Assembly: GCA_013399305.1 (NCBI GenBank)
Contig: VXAI01000067.1
Location: 2,866,152-2,930,151 of the forward strand
Reading direction: 5' to 3'
From: Rostratula benghalensis
Lineage: Eukaryota; Chordata; Aves; Charadriiformes; Rostratulidae
Length of the DNA stretch: 64,000 bases
In this document: positions 24,733 to 36,860 of the stretch, one piece after another
Numbering within the stretch: the stretch's first letter is position 1
Layout of the letters: the number at the start of each line of letters is the position of its first letter
The notes under the pieces: model-generated
What the model was told of the DNA's origin: nothing
Databases searched by the model: none
The model's input: the letters and a program-made list of their open reading frames with translations, nothing else
Program-made: the position numbers and the translations under genes

Positions 24733-27639
24733 GCGGCAAGGGCACCACCTGTACAACAGCTTTGCATTTTAAAGCTCAGTCCTCTTCTCAGCTCCTCATA
24801 GGCACAACACTGCACATGCAATCTGGGTCTGCCTGCAGTCTCACTTCAAACCTGATTCCCAGGAGTAGTCAGACTTTTAAGTAAAAGGGCAGCATAGGCC
24901 AGAAAAGCAGCCAGCCCTCCCCTACCCCGCCTTGGCCAGGTGTATGAGGGCTCCATCACCCCCATCCACTCTCCCCTGTGTCACCCAGGACACTGCACTC
25001 CTCCCCAAGGCAGATTAATTGGAGCTGGACAAGTCTCTAAATGCAGCAGGGTGCATCTACTGGTGAGCAGCTTTAGCTGTGTGCATTTCTCAGGGCTGTC
25101 TCACGTGTTCTGGAAGCTCAGTCCTGGCTGGGGACCATGTCACAGGAGGTCAGGCCTGGCATAGGGATGCTCAGGAGAGCCCTGAGCAAGGGACTCACCC
25201 ACATGCTGAACAGCTTTACAGGAGCCCCCTGCAAGCGCACAGCCCAGGCATCCTGCCTGTCCCAACACAGACACAATCCCCACCTGTATCTAAGGACAGG
25301 TGTGTTTAATTTATTTAAAGGAGGCACCTCGCTGGCAGCTGGGGAAAGGTGTTTTCCTGCCCTTTGACCAGTGACTTGGCTTGAAGAAAATGGGATGTCA
25401 GCATGCTCCTACTCTGAAGATACAGACAGCAGCTGTTACTAGAGTCAAGATGTTTAAATTCACTTGTTAAACGAGCAATAATTTCCATGGCATTGACAGA
25501 AAAAGGCAAAAACGTGGCAAGTGCACCTACATTTGCCTCATTTCACATAGAGTTATTGGGTAGCAGCTCAGGGAACTCCTGCCTGCTTCAGTGGAACAGT
25601 TTTGCTAGAAAATTTGTGTAGCGTTGTTGGATTTCATACAGCTCAAAATGACAGCACAACCTGAGAATCAACAATTCTGCAGCTCTGATCAGAAAAAAAA
25701 AAAAAAAGATGGTGAGATTTGCCCTCAGTGTCAGTAAGTACTGGTCTCATACTGAAAAACTAAAACAAAGTCAAAGAAACAGTGGTTCTGTACACATGAT
25801 GTACTAGGCTCAATTAGTCCTAACAGTCCTTTGAAATGACCTATTCAAATAGGTACTCAGAGTTCTTATTACACCTAGGAACCCGCTTAAAACATTTCTG
25901 GATTTATCTGAAATCCATTACTAATTGAAGTTGTTTTATTTTGTTGAAAAGTAGGAACCAGAGCTGGCAGAAAGGCCTTGGGTTTAGCAAAATTCTCTAA
26001 ATGTATTGTGAGAGTCAAACAAACTTCATAAATGGTTGTTTGGTGCCTATTTACGTAGCCACAAGTTGTAATGAAATTCAGGCCTTTCAGTCCTAGAAGA
26101 GTCTTCACCACAAACTGACTACAGGCAGCACTGAAGCAGGTATGAGTGCTTCCCACACAGGAAGATGTGTGTCAGTGGTGAGGGCACTGGCTGGGAGGAA
26201 GGAGACCTGAGATCTGTCCCATGCTTTGCCACGATGCACGGGCTGACACTGGAAAGGTCACGGAAGCTCTGTGCACGTTCTGTTTGCTGCCTGTAAAGCA
26301 GCAGCACTGAGAAGGACTTTTGCAGACCACCACAGGATCAAAGGAGAAGCAGGGCTGTTCTGCTCCTGACTTTGTACTTTCCCAGGGACACGACTTCCGC
26401 TGCTGCTCTTGTTTCCAAAACATACAATAATCTCAGTTTGGTCAAACAACAATCAAATACTATAATTTTAACCATGAAATCAATAGTCATGAAAATGGCC
26501 CCGGCTCATTATAGCTCTCTTGGGGAGTTTTCAAACAGATAAGGATAGCAGTAGAACATTAAAACTGGAGTGGATCAAGTACTAATTGTAAAAAAGATGC
26601 AGGACAATTTTTGTGACTAAATTGTATGAATATTGCTCAGTTATGACTCTGAAATTACATTCCCTGTTTGCAAGTGTTTAGGCAAATTCTTGTGTATTTC
26701 TCAAACTGTCCCTTATCAAAATATCCTCAGTTTCAACTCAAATGATTACTTAGCATTCATCTGTTATGCTGTGGCTAACATCTCCCTTGTGCAGTGGGAG
26801 GGAGGCAAGGAACAATACCATGTTTGTGTTGTGTAACCAGCACAAACACAGCCTAAGCCAGAACCTCAATGGCATTGGGTCAAAGCCATAACCAATAAAA
26901 GAACAGCTGGATCAAGCAACTGAGGGACAAGCTTCAGCTGAAAGATATTATGAAATTATTTAGGAATAACCATTCCCACTCTGTGTAGTTACAAAGACTG
27001 TGGTCAGCTGGTAGTTTCCATAGCAAAGAAACACCGCATTACAGAACGTTACATGTTCTATATCATTAGATTCATCTGAACTTTGAAGAGGAAGAGTGCA
27101 GTGGACCCATGCATAATTGCTGGGAGTTCCTTCAGCATCCCTTTAAATTGCTGGCATTTGGCTCATTTGTGCTGTTTCTATTCAATTGTTGTCTGTGTGA
27201 TTCAATTTACCATTTAGAGCCATTACCCTATGTCATGAACTTTCTTAATCTGAAATGTGAGAATCTTTCTCTTAAATACAGGGCTGCTGAGAGGAAGGTG
27301 TTGTGGGGGCAGGTCCCACAGGACCAAGGGAAGGGAAGGAGGTAGAGAGACCTGACAAGCTCTCCCAGCATCACTTTCTCTTCTTCCTCCTCACCATTTC
27401 CTTCCCTTCCCACTGCCCCATTTTGCGTCAATCCTATCCCATCCACATATGGAGCCCTGGGGCATCCAGGTAGGGACAGACCTACAGGGTACACAGGTGG
27501 CTTCCCATAAAAGGAAGAGTAAAAGCTGGTTTGTCACCAGCTAGAGCATTGTGACTTGGAGCTGAAATGTGGAGAAATTAAGAATATTATTTCACTCCTC
27601 CCATGATCTGTCTCCCTGCTCTGTAGCAATATTACCAAT
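24733..27639. other. Non-coding sequence, moderately GC-rich then AT-rich
   Basis: No gene was recognised. 24733-25400 is GC-richer and holds overlapping chance frames on both strands. An A15 run lies at 25693-25707. A polypyrimidine stretch rich in CTTC/TTCC lies at about 27367-27420. Confidence 0.45.
25693..25707. repeat. Poly-A homopolymer (A15)
   Basis: A simple run of 15 A with no recognisable retroposed body upstream. Confidence 0.85.
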
Positions 27640-28080
27640 AACTAACAAGAAAAACGTATCAGCAGAGGAGATTTCCGAGGCTGATTAATGCTGTTTGTCA
27701 GTTGAGCTGGGCAGAGCATGGCGGGGTGGTGGGGAGTCTCGGAGCACAATCCTTCAGGCGAGGCTGAAGGGGCTGTAAACAAGCTATGAAAGTTTAATGA
27801 CATTCAAATATCTGAATGACTCCTCAAATGGTGTAGTGGTTAGGAATTGTCCTGTACAGCTTTTGTAAAGAATTCACAGGGTTAATGACTAAAGAATGGA
27901 GTTCTGGTAATCAATATAGTCCTCTGGCTCTATTGATTGGAATCGCCTGCTTATTTTGCAGCTAAGATTTTTTTAGCCCATTCAGAACAAAGACACCCTA
28001 GGGGACTGTTAAGTAAATAGGCATTTAAGACTTTTTCGTTGCTAAGAAAGTAGTTAATTATTATTAGTGCTTAAAAGTCT
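27640..28080. promoter_or_regulatory. Strongest candidate conserved enhancer block
   Basis: About 440 bases of unique sequence with few poly-runs and many developmental-type cores: GGCTGATTAATGC near 27679, TTTAATGACATTCAAATATC near 27793, GGTTAATGACTAAAG near 27880, TCTATTGATTGG near 27929, and TAGTTAATTATTATTAG near 28051. A GGCGAGGC-type GC motif lies near 27757. The composition resembles the core of a deeply conserved non-coding element. It also holds a tRNA A-box-like segment at 27829-27839. Enhancer function is inferred, and alignment to another vertebrate is the needed evidence. Confidence 0.35.
27829..27890 (+). other. tRNA A-box-like segment, possible exapted SINE trace
   Basis: TGGTGTAGTGG (27829-27839) fits the Pol III A-box consensus TRGYNNARNGG exactly and is followed by TTAGGAATT, as in the 5' half of tRNA-Glu-type genes and tRNA-derived SINE heads. 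At the expected distance downstream, GGTTAATGACT (27880-27890) keeps only GGTT and a late C of the B-box GGTTCGANNCC. The cloverleaf arms do not form, so this is not a functional tRNA gene. Confidence 0.25.
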
Positions 28081-31000
28081 CAATCTAGACAGAACATCCC
28101 AATGAACATCATAATTTCCCTAGTTTTCTGTGTTTTATGCAAATTCATGCGTACCAGCAGCTGTTTAGAAGTAGGCACCTGTTGGGATGCGCAAGGTGCC
28201 GAGAGATTCTGCAACCCAGGGATGGCTGAAGGCACTGAGCATCTTTGCAGGGGATCTATGCACTGAGAGGGATCAGGAACCCCAGGCAGGTTCAATATTG
28301 GTAGGGTGATGACTGCTAAAACACCACAAATATTCCAAGGAATCCCTCATTGATCTTTTGCTGAAAGATGACATTCAAAGAGGTTGAAGAAGATGAGCTC
28401 CTCAAAAGGGAGCTGGCCTTTATACATACAATGTTCTTCCCCAGAGAAAGTGCTTCCCAAAACAAACACTTTCTATAAATACATAACAACTCTCTGCTGC
28501 TGCCGCTGTTTTTGCAGGCCAAATTTGCAGAGGGTGACCAAATCACCTAAGGTGGGTGCCAGCGCAGAGGACACTGCAACACAGCAGGGCAAGACGCAAC
28601 CGGACGCTCCTTGCCTGGTGAGTGGCTCCACAAGCAGCTGGTACCTGGGCCTGCCTTTGCTTTAGCAGATATCAGACAAGAAGAGAACCTCAAAAATCAA
28701 GGTTGCAGCTACAAGTCTTAAACCAAGGATGTGAACTGTATGGTCAAACGCTGCCTGGCCCTGTGTTCCTGCCTAGATGTCTCCTGCAGAAGCCAGCTGC
28801 AAACTCAGTCACACACTTGGTCCTCAGACCAACCAAAGCTGACAGGATCCCCACTATTTCCACAGTAGAGCTGGAATCCTTATTACTAATATTATTTTCT
28901 TACCATTTTAAACTTCTTTTTGCCCTCCTTTTTTTCCCCCCCATTTAAATCAGAAGCCGCTCCTGAGCGGGGGAAGGCGTGCAGAACGGCACCTTCCCAC
29001 TGAACTGCTGAGTACAATGGAGATGCTTTGCATTCTGATGCCACTCTAGTTTCCTTTGCTCATTCAACCATTTTTGCTTATTACACTTAAAGCTGTGAAC
29101 CCAGAAGAGATGTCTGTTTGGGACTGCAAGCATAGCTGATCTTCCTCATCCCCCTTGAAAATGAATTATCATAAGTGCTTACTAGTATGGGCATTTGACA
29201 GAAACACAAAGACCATGCACCAGTCAACAACCACTTATTCACCAGCTGAGACATTAAAAAAACATCACATTTTGTATATGATCCAATTAACAGCTTTTTT
29301 CCCTGACAATGATTTCCTACATACTTAGGCTATTATACACAATTTGGTAATATGTGGAAGTATTCAACACGCTTGCATTCCCTGACACTAATCCTGTTTG
29401 CAGATTCTCCTCGCTTTCCCCTTCCCGGGATTTAGAGTGGAGATTCCTGACTGTAGCTCATTCAGAGCAATGGCTGGATTTTAGCTGTAAGTGATGCAGC
29501 AGATCCATAAAGTGATGGACAAAGAGAAAGGCAGCAGTGTTCCTAGTTTTACACACATCCTTACTTTTGTCCCTGCCTTGTACAACTGCATCCACACATA
29601 GTACCTTTGCCGGGTGTCACTCAGCATCCTTGGCAGCCCACGGTACCAACACTTGGAAACCTTCACTCCTTTTCTGATCCAGCTCCTAAGGGAAATATTG
29701 TCACATACAAGCCCTGAATCTGAATTTAAACCTCAACCAAATCTGCTGCTGTCAGAAGTCTTGGCAAGTGAATTTTGAGGGTTTACATTTACTCATGTAA
29801 ATAGCCTCGTTCTGGTTGCTGCTGAGGCCTACCCTTTATCTCCATCAGGAACACCAGCAATTAAAGAGCTGAGTTAATTGGTCTGAAAGCGGTTTAGGTA
29901 AAAGGAGATGGTTTTGATGCCTGTAAAATGGGATCCACAGCGGGTAAAAGACCTGAAAATAATGGCAGGTCCAATATAGAGAATCTTTAGACGGATCTAA
30001 GTTTTCCAGGATTTGAGCCAGTTTGCAGAGCTTCCTGTGCTGTACTTTCACATATTACTGAACACCACCAGGCTGGAGTGGGACAACATGGGAGGAAGAG
30101 AAAGTAATGGTTTTCAAGTGTTTCTGAATGTCAGGGGAGAATCAAATTGGGAAGAAAACCAGGATGGAGCTAACCCTGAATTTGTTTCCACTGTGGAGCA
30201 TTCTTAAAGATTACCAACAAAGCCCACATAGCACTTTGTACAACAGTCTTTTACACTGAATAATGTGATTCAGTCACGCTGTAATGTTTTGTGAAACTTT
30301 GTAGGTAAAATTCCTGCACAATTTGGAATGGATGAAGGATTTTCAAATTTGACAGACTTTCTCTTTTTACTTACTGATTTTCATAGCACTCTTTTGATTA
30401 AAAGAAAAAATAATTCAGATGCATTACAGGTTGAATAAGACACTGATTTTGACCCCAAAAGTTTTAAATTATATTAAAGAACTTTTTTTTTTATCGTCAG
30501 TGAAGGAAAATAAGCTGATTTTTTAATGCAGTGTAGAGACCTTTTATGCATTGCCAGGAATGTAGTGCTGAAGGAATAGCTGTAAACAGTGCATATTGAT
30601 AATGGGATGTGTAGTCATTAAAAAAAGGACAAAAAGGAAGGTCCAAAGCTAGGGAATTAATGCAATGTTGCCCAAGAGCTACATTCAAATACATTTTTTT
30701 TTCTATTTGTAGTTTTAGCTTTGCTAAATATGTTATTTTCATTCATAAATACTCCACTCTTTCTGTCCACTAGGTACCTTTTCCCTGTCGTTATTTTTTG
30801 ATTGTTTGCTAGCTTCTCACTAATAGTGTAGGATCTCCCTAAGGTGGGGAGTCAGAGGACATTTCGGATTGCTGGGTAAAGTGACATTTACCCTGTCGAA
30901 GTTGGGGCTTTACCTTTGCAAGGCCACAGAGGGAACTGTACCATGTCCTGCAAAAGAGGCACAAGGATTCTCTGCTCAGCCTTTCTATACAATTTACATG

Positions 31001-32375
31001 TTTTTTTCAAGGAAGAAAGTGTTGATATCTTTGATGGATGTCATCTTGGGTTAAATTTCTAATGGCCACACACACCAAGTGTTAAGTCATGATAACAGTG
31101 GGGGGGGAGGATAGGATGGGACAGAAGGGGGAAGAAAAAAAACCAAAAGAGAACTACCCCAAACATGGGGAAGTCTTTAACATGTAGCTCTGCCTTCTGT
31201 TTTCCAAGATGACAGGTATGGGTTACTAAACTGGCTTTGTGTTAAGAAAAATGACATTTCTGTAAAAATTAGCAAAGGTGCTCCCTTTCAATGGGCAGCT
31301 GAAATCTTGCACCAACACAGCCAGCCATGCAGATCAGGGCTAGTTTCTAACAGCTAGCAGTAATGAGAGTTTCATATGGAATGACCCCTTCCCACATACA
31401 TCAAGAAAATCATAGATACTTTTATTTTGTGCTGGAAATGGTGTTAAGCTTCTGAGGATCAAAGTTCTCTTGCCAGACCCCACCAGAGATTCACTATGCA
31501 ACTTTATTCTGTCCTCACCGACTGTTTTTGCTTCTCTTTCTCCATCTATGTCACAGGGACAGTAACATTCCCCCACCTAAAAATCACCTTAGACATCCCC
31601 AAACAAAGGGCAAAAATACTCATCATTGTGACGCAGGTGATAAGGTGATTTTACTAGGAATATCTCCCTCCAGTAGATATGCAAAATATATCTTCATGGT
31701 TTGGTTATTTACCATGATTTGTATGAATTATAGAGCAGTAATCTTATACCTTGGCATACAGAGTAATGCAACATACTTACTAAAAATCCACCTAAGCAAT
31801 TACTTTTCTGATCTATTGCCAGATTCCCTTCATATCAGCTGTAGCAGGTTGCAAAACCTAACAAATAACATTTTACATAGGCTTGTAGTCTATATTCAAT
31901 TTTATCTGATTATTTTTAGCACAGTGATTTGAGAATCCAAATTACAGCTAAGAAAATGGAAAATTCATTTTCCAACAATGCCTTAAGCTTCACTAGCATT
32001 TTAGAGTAGAACATTTCTGTGATGGCCTTTGATTCAATCCAGGCTGAACGAAAGACATTTCATCACCACAGAATGCATTTCTTTATTTGCCTTGGATCTA
32101 TGATTCTGTCAGTATTGAGAGAAAAGAAAAATCAATGCTGCACTATAAACCTCGGGCAGCCCCTGGCCAACGTGGTCAGCATGGTGTGAGCAAAGGAAAT
32201 GGCAGGGGAAAAAAATTGACCGCTCAGCAATAGTGTGGCACAGTAACGGACAAAGCTCTGGGCTAATAACAGCTTGCAATTACACATGGAAAGCCAAAGC
32301 TTGTAGGGCATTCAGTACGAAGGGGATGTAATACAATTTATTGAACCACCAGTTAGAGTTCTGCAGCTTCTCAAT
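28081..32375. other. Non-coding unique sequence, 4.3 kb
   Basis: No gene or interspersed repeat was recognised. A purine-rich tract at about 31098-31142 includes G8 and A8 runs. Open frames reach only 134 codons (31528-31932 plus), in AT-rich text without a domain. Confidence 0.5.
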
Positions 32376-32404
32376 AAAAAAAAAAAAAAGCAAAAAAAAA
32401 AAAA
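32376..32404 (+). repeat. Paired poly-A runs (A14, GC, A13)
   Basis: Two A runs separated by GC, directly preceded by TCAATAAA. An AATAAA signal immediately before poly-A could mark the 3' end of an old retroposed transcript. The upstream DNA (32250-32375) is not recognisable as any gene or repeat, and no target-site duplication was found by eye. Confidence 0.75.
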
Positions 32405-34189
32405 GCTGTGGACCTGTACTGCTTAAAAGACAGACTTATATGGTGCCAGCAGGGGAAGGAGTCTTGAAGAAAGCAGAAAGCCCTTCCTTTTTATGTCTTG
32501 GATAGTGAGCAAGTGGGAGAATGCAACCTATTTATGCTTTCTAAAAATATACCAGCCGCTTAAAGGGACAGCCCATGCTGCTGCTGTCAGTGCCCCGGCT
32601 GCTGCTACGGACGCCTGCACACAGGCAGGAGCAGACACACGGAGCTGGGCTCTGCATTTTCATTCCTTCTACCTACTGCATCCACACTGACAGAACACCC
32701 TATGTCCTGCCATCCTGGAAAAGGGGGAAGAGTGGCATGACACAACCTTTGCTCGGATCCAGTTAGTTATCTGAGAGAAGCTAGGAGTTTCTGCAGGTGA
32801 AAGCATAAGATTAAAGTACTAGTAAAACAGAAATAAAAATCTTGACCTAAGAGGAGGAATCATTGATAAGCACGCTTATGAACAGACAGAAATGAAGACT
32901 TTCAACTAAAAGCCAGTGGTTTACAGCAATCAAAAGAGGTGGCAGCATTTTCAGGGAGGTCTGGCTGAAGCAGTGAAGGTCAGCGCTGCAGACTGAGGCC
33001 AAGTCCCTCCTGCCCACATGTCATACCCTTTGCCAGGCAGGGTGACTGGGGACACTCTGGCCACTGCCACAGCCCCGGTCACTGGCCCCACTGGGGTTTG
33101 AGCATCCACCAAGGAGCAGGGTTTGCTCGGTGTAAGTAAGTGGTTACAGAGCAGTCTTAGGGCAATACTGGAATCTGCACACCACGTGTTCACATTTATT
33201 TGTGCTTTTAGGGATAAATTGTGCTCTGCAGATGGTCATGAAGTTTTGTCACTTGATTGCCCAACGGCAGGATTAAGTCCTACAGCCAGATGTGCCAGGT
33301 ATTGCCCAGGTTTGGCTGAAGCCCAGGGACAAGCAGGGCTGGGCCCAGCTCTGATCTTGCACCGTGTGGCCACTCCTCTAGGTTTCCTTTGCACGGGAGG
33401 CAGGCTGTCCCCTGTTCATCACTTTTGATGACAAAACGCTAGAATTACCATACAGGAGGATATGGTGCATCTTTTATGGCAATTATAGAGAAGTGCCCAG
33501 TAATTATATTCTGCACATGATTAAAAAAAAAAAAGCCTGACACCAAGCACTGTAGTCACTCAGCAAATCACTCACCCCTTATCGTAATTAAGTCCTTCTA
33601 CATGACATGGCACAAGAGATAAGGGATTTGCATTTGAGACATAAAAAAAACTGCTGGAGTACGGTGGTGCCAGGCGTGGGAGCCATGGTGCAGGATGCTC
33701 TGGTCGGCACAGCGCTGCTGGCAGCCCTGGCACAGAGGGAGCCCCTTTCCTGCTATTTTACTTTTTCAGCCACAGGGATGGGGGAGGAAGAGGAGAGTGC
33801 TGACCATTCCCAATGTCACCTGCAGAGAGCCATTAGCCCTCTCAGCCCTCTATTCCTACATGCTGAATCAAATTAATCTAACAAAAACAGATGACCTGTG
33901 AGCTCAGCCTGCCTTACAGCAAAGTCAAACGGGAGCGAGGGGCAGCAGCAGAGTCAGGCAGGGAGGAACCGTGCTGTCCCTGCAGCCCCTCGCCACGGCC
34001 TCCCACGGGTCTCCCTCCGTTGCTGGCTGTCACGTCCCTGCACCTCGGCCATCCCTCCCTCTACAGCCAGCCAAACCCTTTCTTGTCTACCTTAGTCAGG
34101 CTGCGTGCTACCCCCTCCATTACACATGTCCACACACACACAGAGCTGCTGACCTAGAGGTGTTAGCCACTCCGCAGCTGCCGTTCTTC
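32405..34189. other. Non-coding sequence, GC-rich toward 33890-34160
   Basis: No gene was recognised. An A12 run lies at 33523-33534. The patch at about 33890-34160 is GC-rich and pyrimidine-biased, holding overlapping frames in several registers, consistent with chance. The repeat pair member at 33161-33192 is listed separately. Confidence 0.45.
33161..33192 (+). repeat. Short dispersed repeat, copy 1
   Basis: The 32 bases starting GGCAATACTGGAATCTGCAC match 35226-35257 at 28 of 32 positions without gaps, in the same orientation. With one gap the similarity reaches about nine bases further left (CAGT..TTA). This is far more than chance predicts for a window this size. The family is unknown to me, and the flanks are not alignable by eye. 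Confidence 0.6.
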
Positions 34190-34540
34190 TCACATTAATC
34201 TATAGGAATCAATGGACATTTCATTAGAGTAATCAAGTGTGGATGCATCCCGCATTTATATCCCGCGCCTCCCCCAGCTGCTTTCACAGGCTAATTGGTC
34301 CTACAGCAAAGACTACGTGGATATTTTTCCCTACAGATGAGTGTCAAGAGTAGTTTTTTACTGCTGGTTGAAATACCTATCAATAGGGAGGTAGTATAAA
34401 AGCCTTCACCCATCAGGCTGCGTTGCTGATGCTAATACATTATGCACTCTCAGCTCTCCCACACCCAACTCCCTCCTTTACACCTTTATCCCATATCATT
34501 GCCTCTTTTACATTTACTTTCATATGAGAATTAACCTATT
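34190..34540. promoter_or_regulatory. Candidate conserved regulatory block with TATAAAAG
   Basis: This unique stretch carries ATCAATGG and CATTAGAGTAATCAAGTG near 34208-34238, a perfect 10-bp palindrome GGATGCATCC (34241-34250), CTAATTGG (34291-34298), and a consensus-like TATA box TATAAAAG (34395-34402). Homeodomain-like cores around a TATA-like sequence could mark an enhancer or a minor promoter. No coding exon follows downstream. Confidence 0.28.
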
Positions 34541-36830
34541 GCATTCTCCTATTAAAAAAAAAAAAGATAGCAAGAATGAATATTTCTCTCTCAATGCATT
34601 GAGATAATTTATCACATATTCCTATATCACCAGTAACCCTTTTATTTTCAGTCAAATCTCTTGATCCTCCTAACTGTGATACCTGCTTATTTCTTCTAAT
34701 ATTTTGTGTTTTATATGCATATTGGTGTACAATGACCCCTCGTGAAAGGTACAGGCAACAGCACTGTTTTCAGCACCCTTTGTTGCTGGGAGGGGACACT
34801 CACCCGCACAAAGACAGTGACAGCTTAGCAGGGCTTAGAGGGGCTGAGAAAGGTCACAAGAGCTGCTGTCCCTAAAATGTGTATGTGACAGGAGGCTAGT
34901 GACTGAGCAGCGTCCTTACAGTCAGGGGACCAGGAGTACCATTTGGAGCATCATTTGGCAAGAATGAGAATATGTGACAATACTTTGAACAAAAAGTTTG
35001 GAAGTGAAGCTTTTTATGGACTTTTAATTTGAAAATAATTCCAGCAGGAGGGTGGGCACCTCACAACTCATCTTAAAACCACACAAAAACTTCAGAAATG
35101 CCATTGCAGAGCAGGCAGCAGCCCAGGGAAGGCAGATGATGGCTCTGTGGTGCCATGCTGCTGGAGGAGGGCTCCTAGGGCATGGGGGGCCAGAACCTCC
35201 ACATAGGGCACCCTCCAGTGTTTATGGCAATACTGGAACCTGCACACTATGTCTTCATTGCACGCAACCCTGCCACGGGGCAGAGTAGTCCTGGTGGCCC
35301 TTCTCTCAGCAGCACTGAGACCAGACAGGGTTGCAGGAGAGGAGAAACCCACATGCTTCTGACCCAGGGGATCAGGCACTGGTACTTGGCAAGTTGAAAG
35401 TGGGAAGAAAAGAAGTCAGTTCATTTAAGCCATTTTGATTATTGTGGGAGAAGGCAGACTGACAAAACTAGAAGCCACTCTTCTTTTACTCACAAAAATG
35501 CTGCAGTAAAGATGAGGGTGATGTGAAAGTTCATCGGGCAGCATCATCACCACATACAATGCTTGGCCTGGGGGAACCTCCGAGGAAGAAGAGTGGAGCT
35601 CAGGAGGCAGCAGGGATTGGGATTTTGGCCTCCTCTTGCACTTACAACAAACAGGCAACTGAACTTTTCTCTCTTGGTTAACAATTTTTGACCAGTAGAA
35701 AGATGAGCTGAATTCAAAAATCACTGACTTGTGCTAAAGCTGATAGTTCTGGTGTGTCATTACCCATCTCTCAAGTCACATCAGACCTGGAAAAAAAGTG
35801 TATTTTCTAGGCAGAAAGGCACTTGAATGAAAGCGATTCAACTGAAAATATATCTACTTTGACCTGTTCTTAGAACTTCAAGCATCAGTTACACAGATTT
35901 ACCCCAGGTAAAAGCACAGCCCTATTGGCTGCTAGTGCTACAGTACATTATTTGTAAACATTTGCATACATAGCAGGGATGTGGAATTGCTTCCACCTTC
36001 TTGACTTTTCCATGTAGCATGCAATTTTCACTTGTTTAATGAACACTTTTTTTTTTTTTAAACAACCAAACCAGCCCTCAAGTCCGCTTTTTGCTTATGG
36101 CCAAATTCATGAAACTGCAATGAAGAAAAATGAACCTGCTGAAGGGGATTGACCCCAAATGCTCAAGAACTGGTCTTTCAAGACTAACGAGAGAGTTTGC
36201 ATTTGCTTTTGCTGCCAGATCTCTTTCCTGAGGGCACACTGCATAATGCAAAAAGAGCTACGTGAAAAGTTTGGTGCAGAAGATGAAAATAGGACCATTC
36301 GGCTGTTTTACAAAGAGATGAGGTTCTCTTCCCCTTCCCCCTCCACACGTTTTTCACTGTAAGCGAAAATGAAACTTGTGCTTTTCAGAGGAAATGGCTG
36401 CTAAAGGTTAAAGGGTAAGTCTTCCTTGCTGCAAGCGTACATTTTTGCGAGCTGAATCTTAACCATGTGGCTTGCAGCCCTCACACTGAAATAACTGCAG
36501 AGAGCTTGGAAGAAGAGTAGGGAAATAGAGGGCAAGAGCATCAAAAGAACATCCCAAAATTGATTCATCTGCTCTTTTTTTCCTCTCCTTCATTTGAGTT
36601 CTGGCCACCTCCTTTTCCCTATTATACATTCCACTTCAGAAACAAGATCATTATTCAGAGGTGGAGGGCATGGAGCTGCGCCAAGGAAGGACAGTCACTA
36701 TGCAAGGGAGCAAGAGCATCTCTCCAGGGCTGCCATGTGGCCACCCTCAAAGGCAGGTGCATTTGGGGCAACAGAAGCCTTGACTCCTTGGCCTGCTGAA
36801 CCGACCAGGGAGTGTATTTGCGCAGCAGAT
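34541..36830. other. Non-coding sequence
   Basis: No gene was recognised. An A12 run lies near 34554-34565 and a T13 run at 36047-36059. Short frames on both strands are unremarkable. Confidence 0.45.
35226..35257 (+). repeat. Short dispersed repeat, copy 2
   Basis: This is the partner of 33161-33192: 32 bases starting GGCAATACTGGAACCTGCAC, differing at four positions. In the same frame the two translate to ILESAHHVF and ILEPAHYVF. Two of the three codon-level differences change the residue, so there is no sign of coding constraint. Confidence 0.6.
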
Positions 36831-36860
36831 AGAAATACACAGAAATACATAGAAATACAA
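36831..36860 (+). repeat. Three tandem decamers
   Basis: AGAAATACAC, AGAAATACAT and AGAAATACAA lie head to tail, differing only in the last base. This is a small tandem array, probably from slippage. Confidence 0.9.

Noticed and set aside
27829..27890. tRNA-Glu gene
   Set aside because: Only the A-box is kept. The B-box is degenerate, and acceptor, anticodon and T arms do not pair.
31098..31142. Polypurine tract of an endogenous retrovirus
   Set aside because: No LTR, primer-binding site or gag/pol-like frame nearby; it is a simple purine-rich run.
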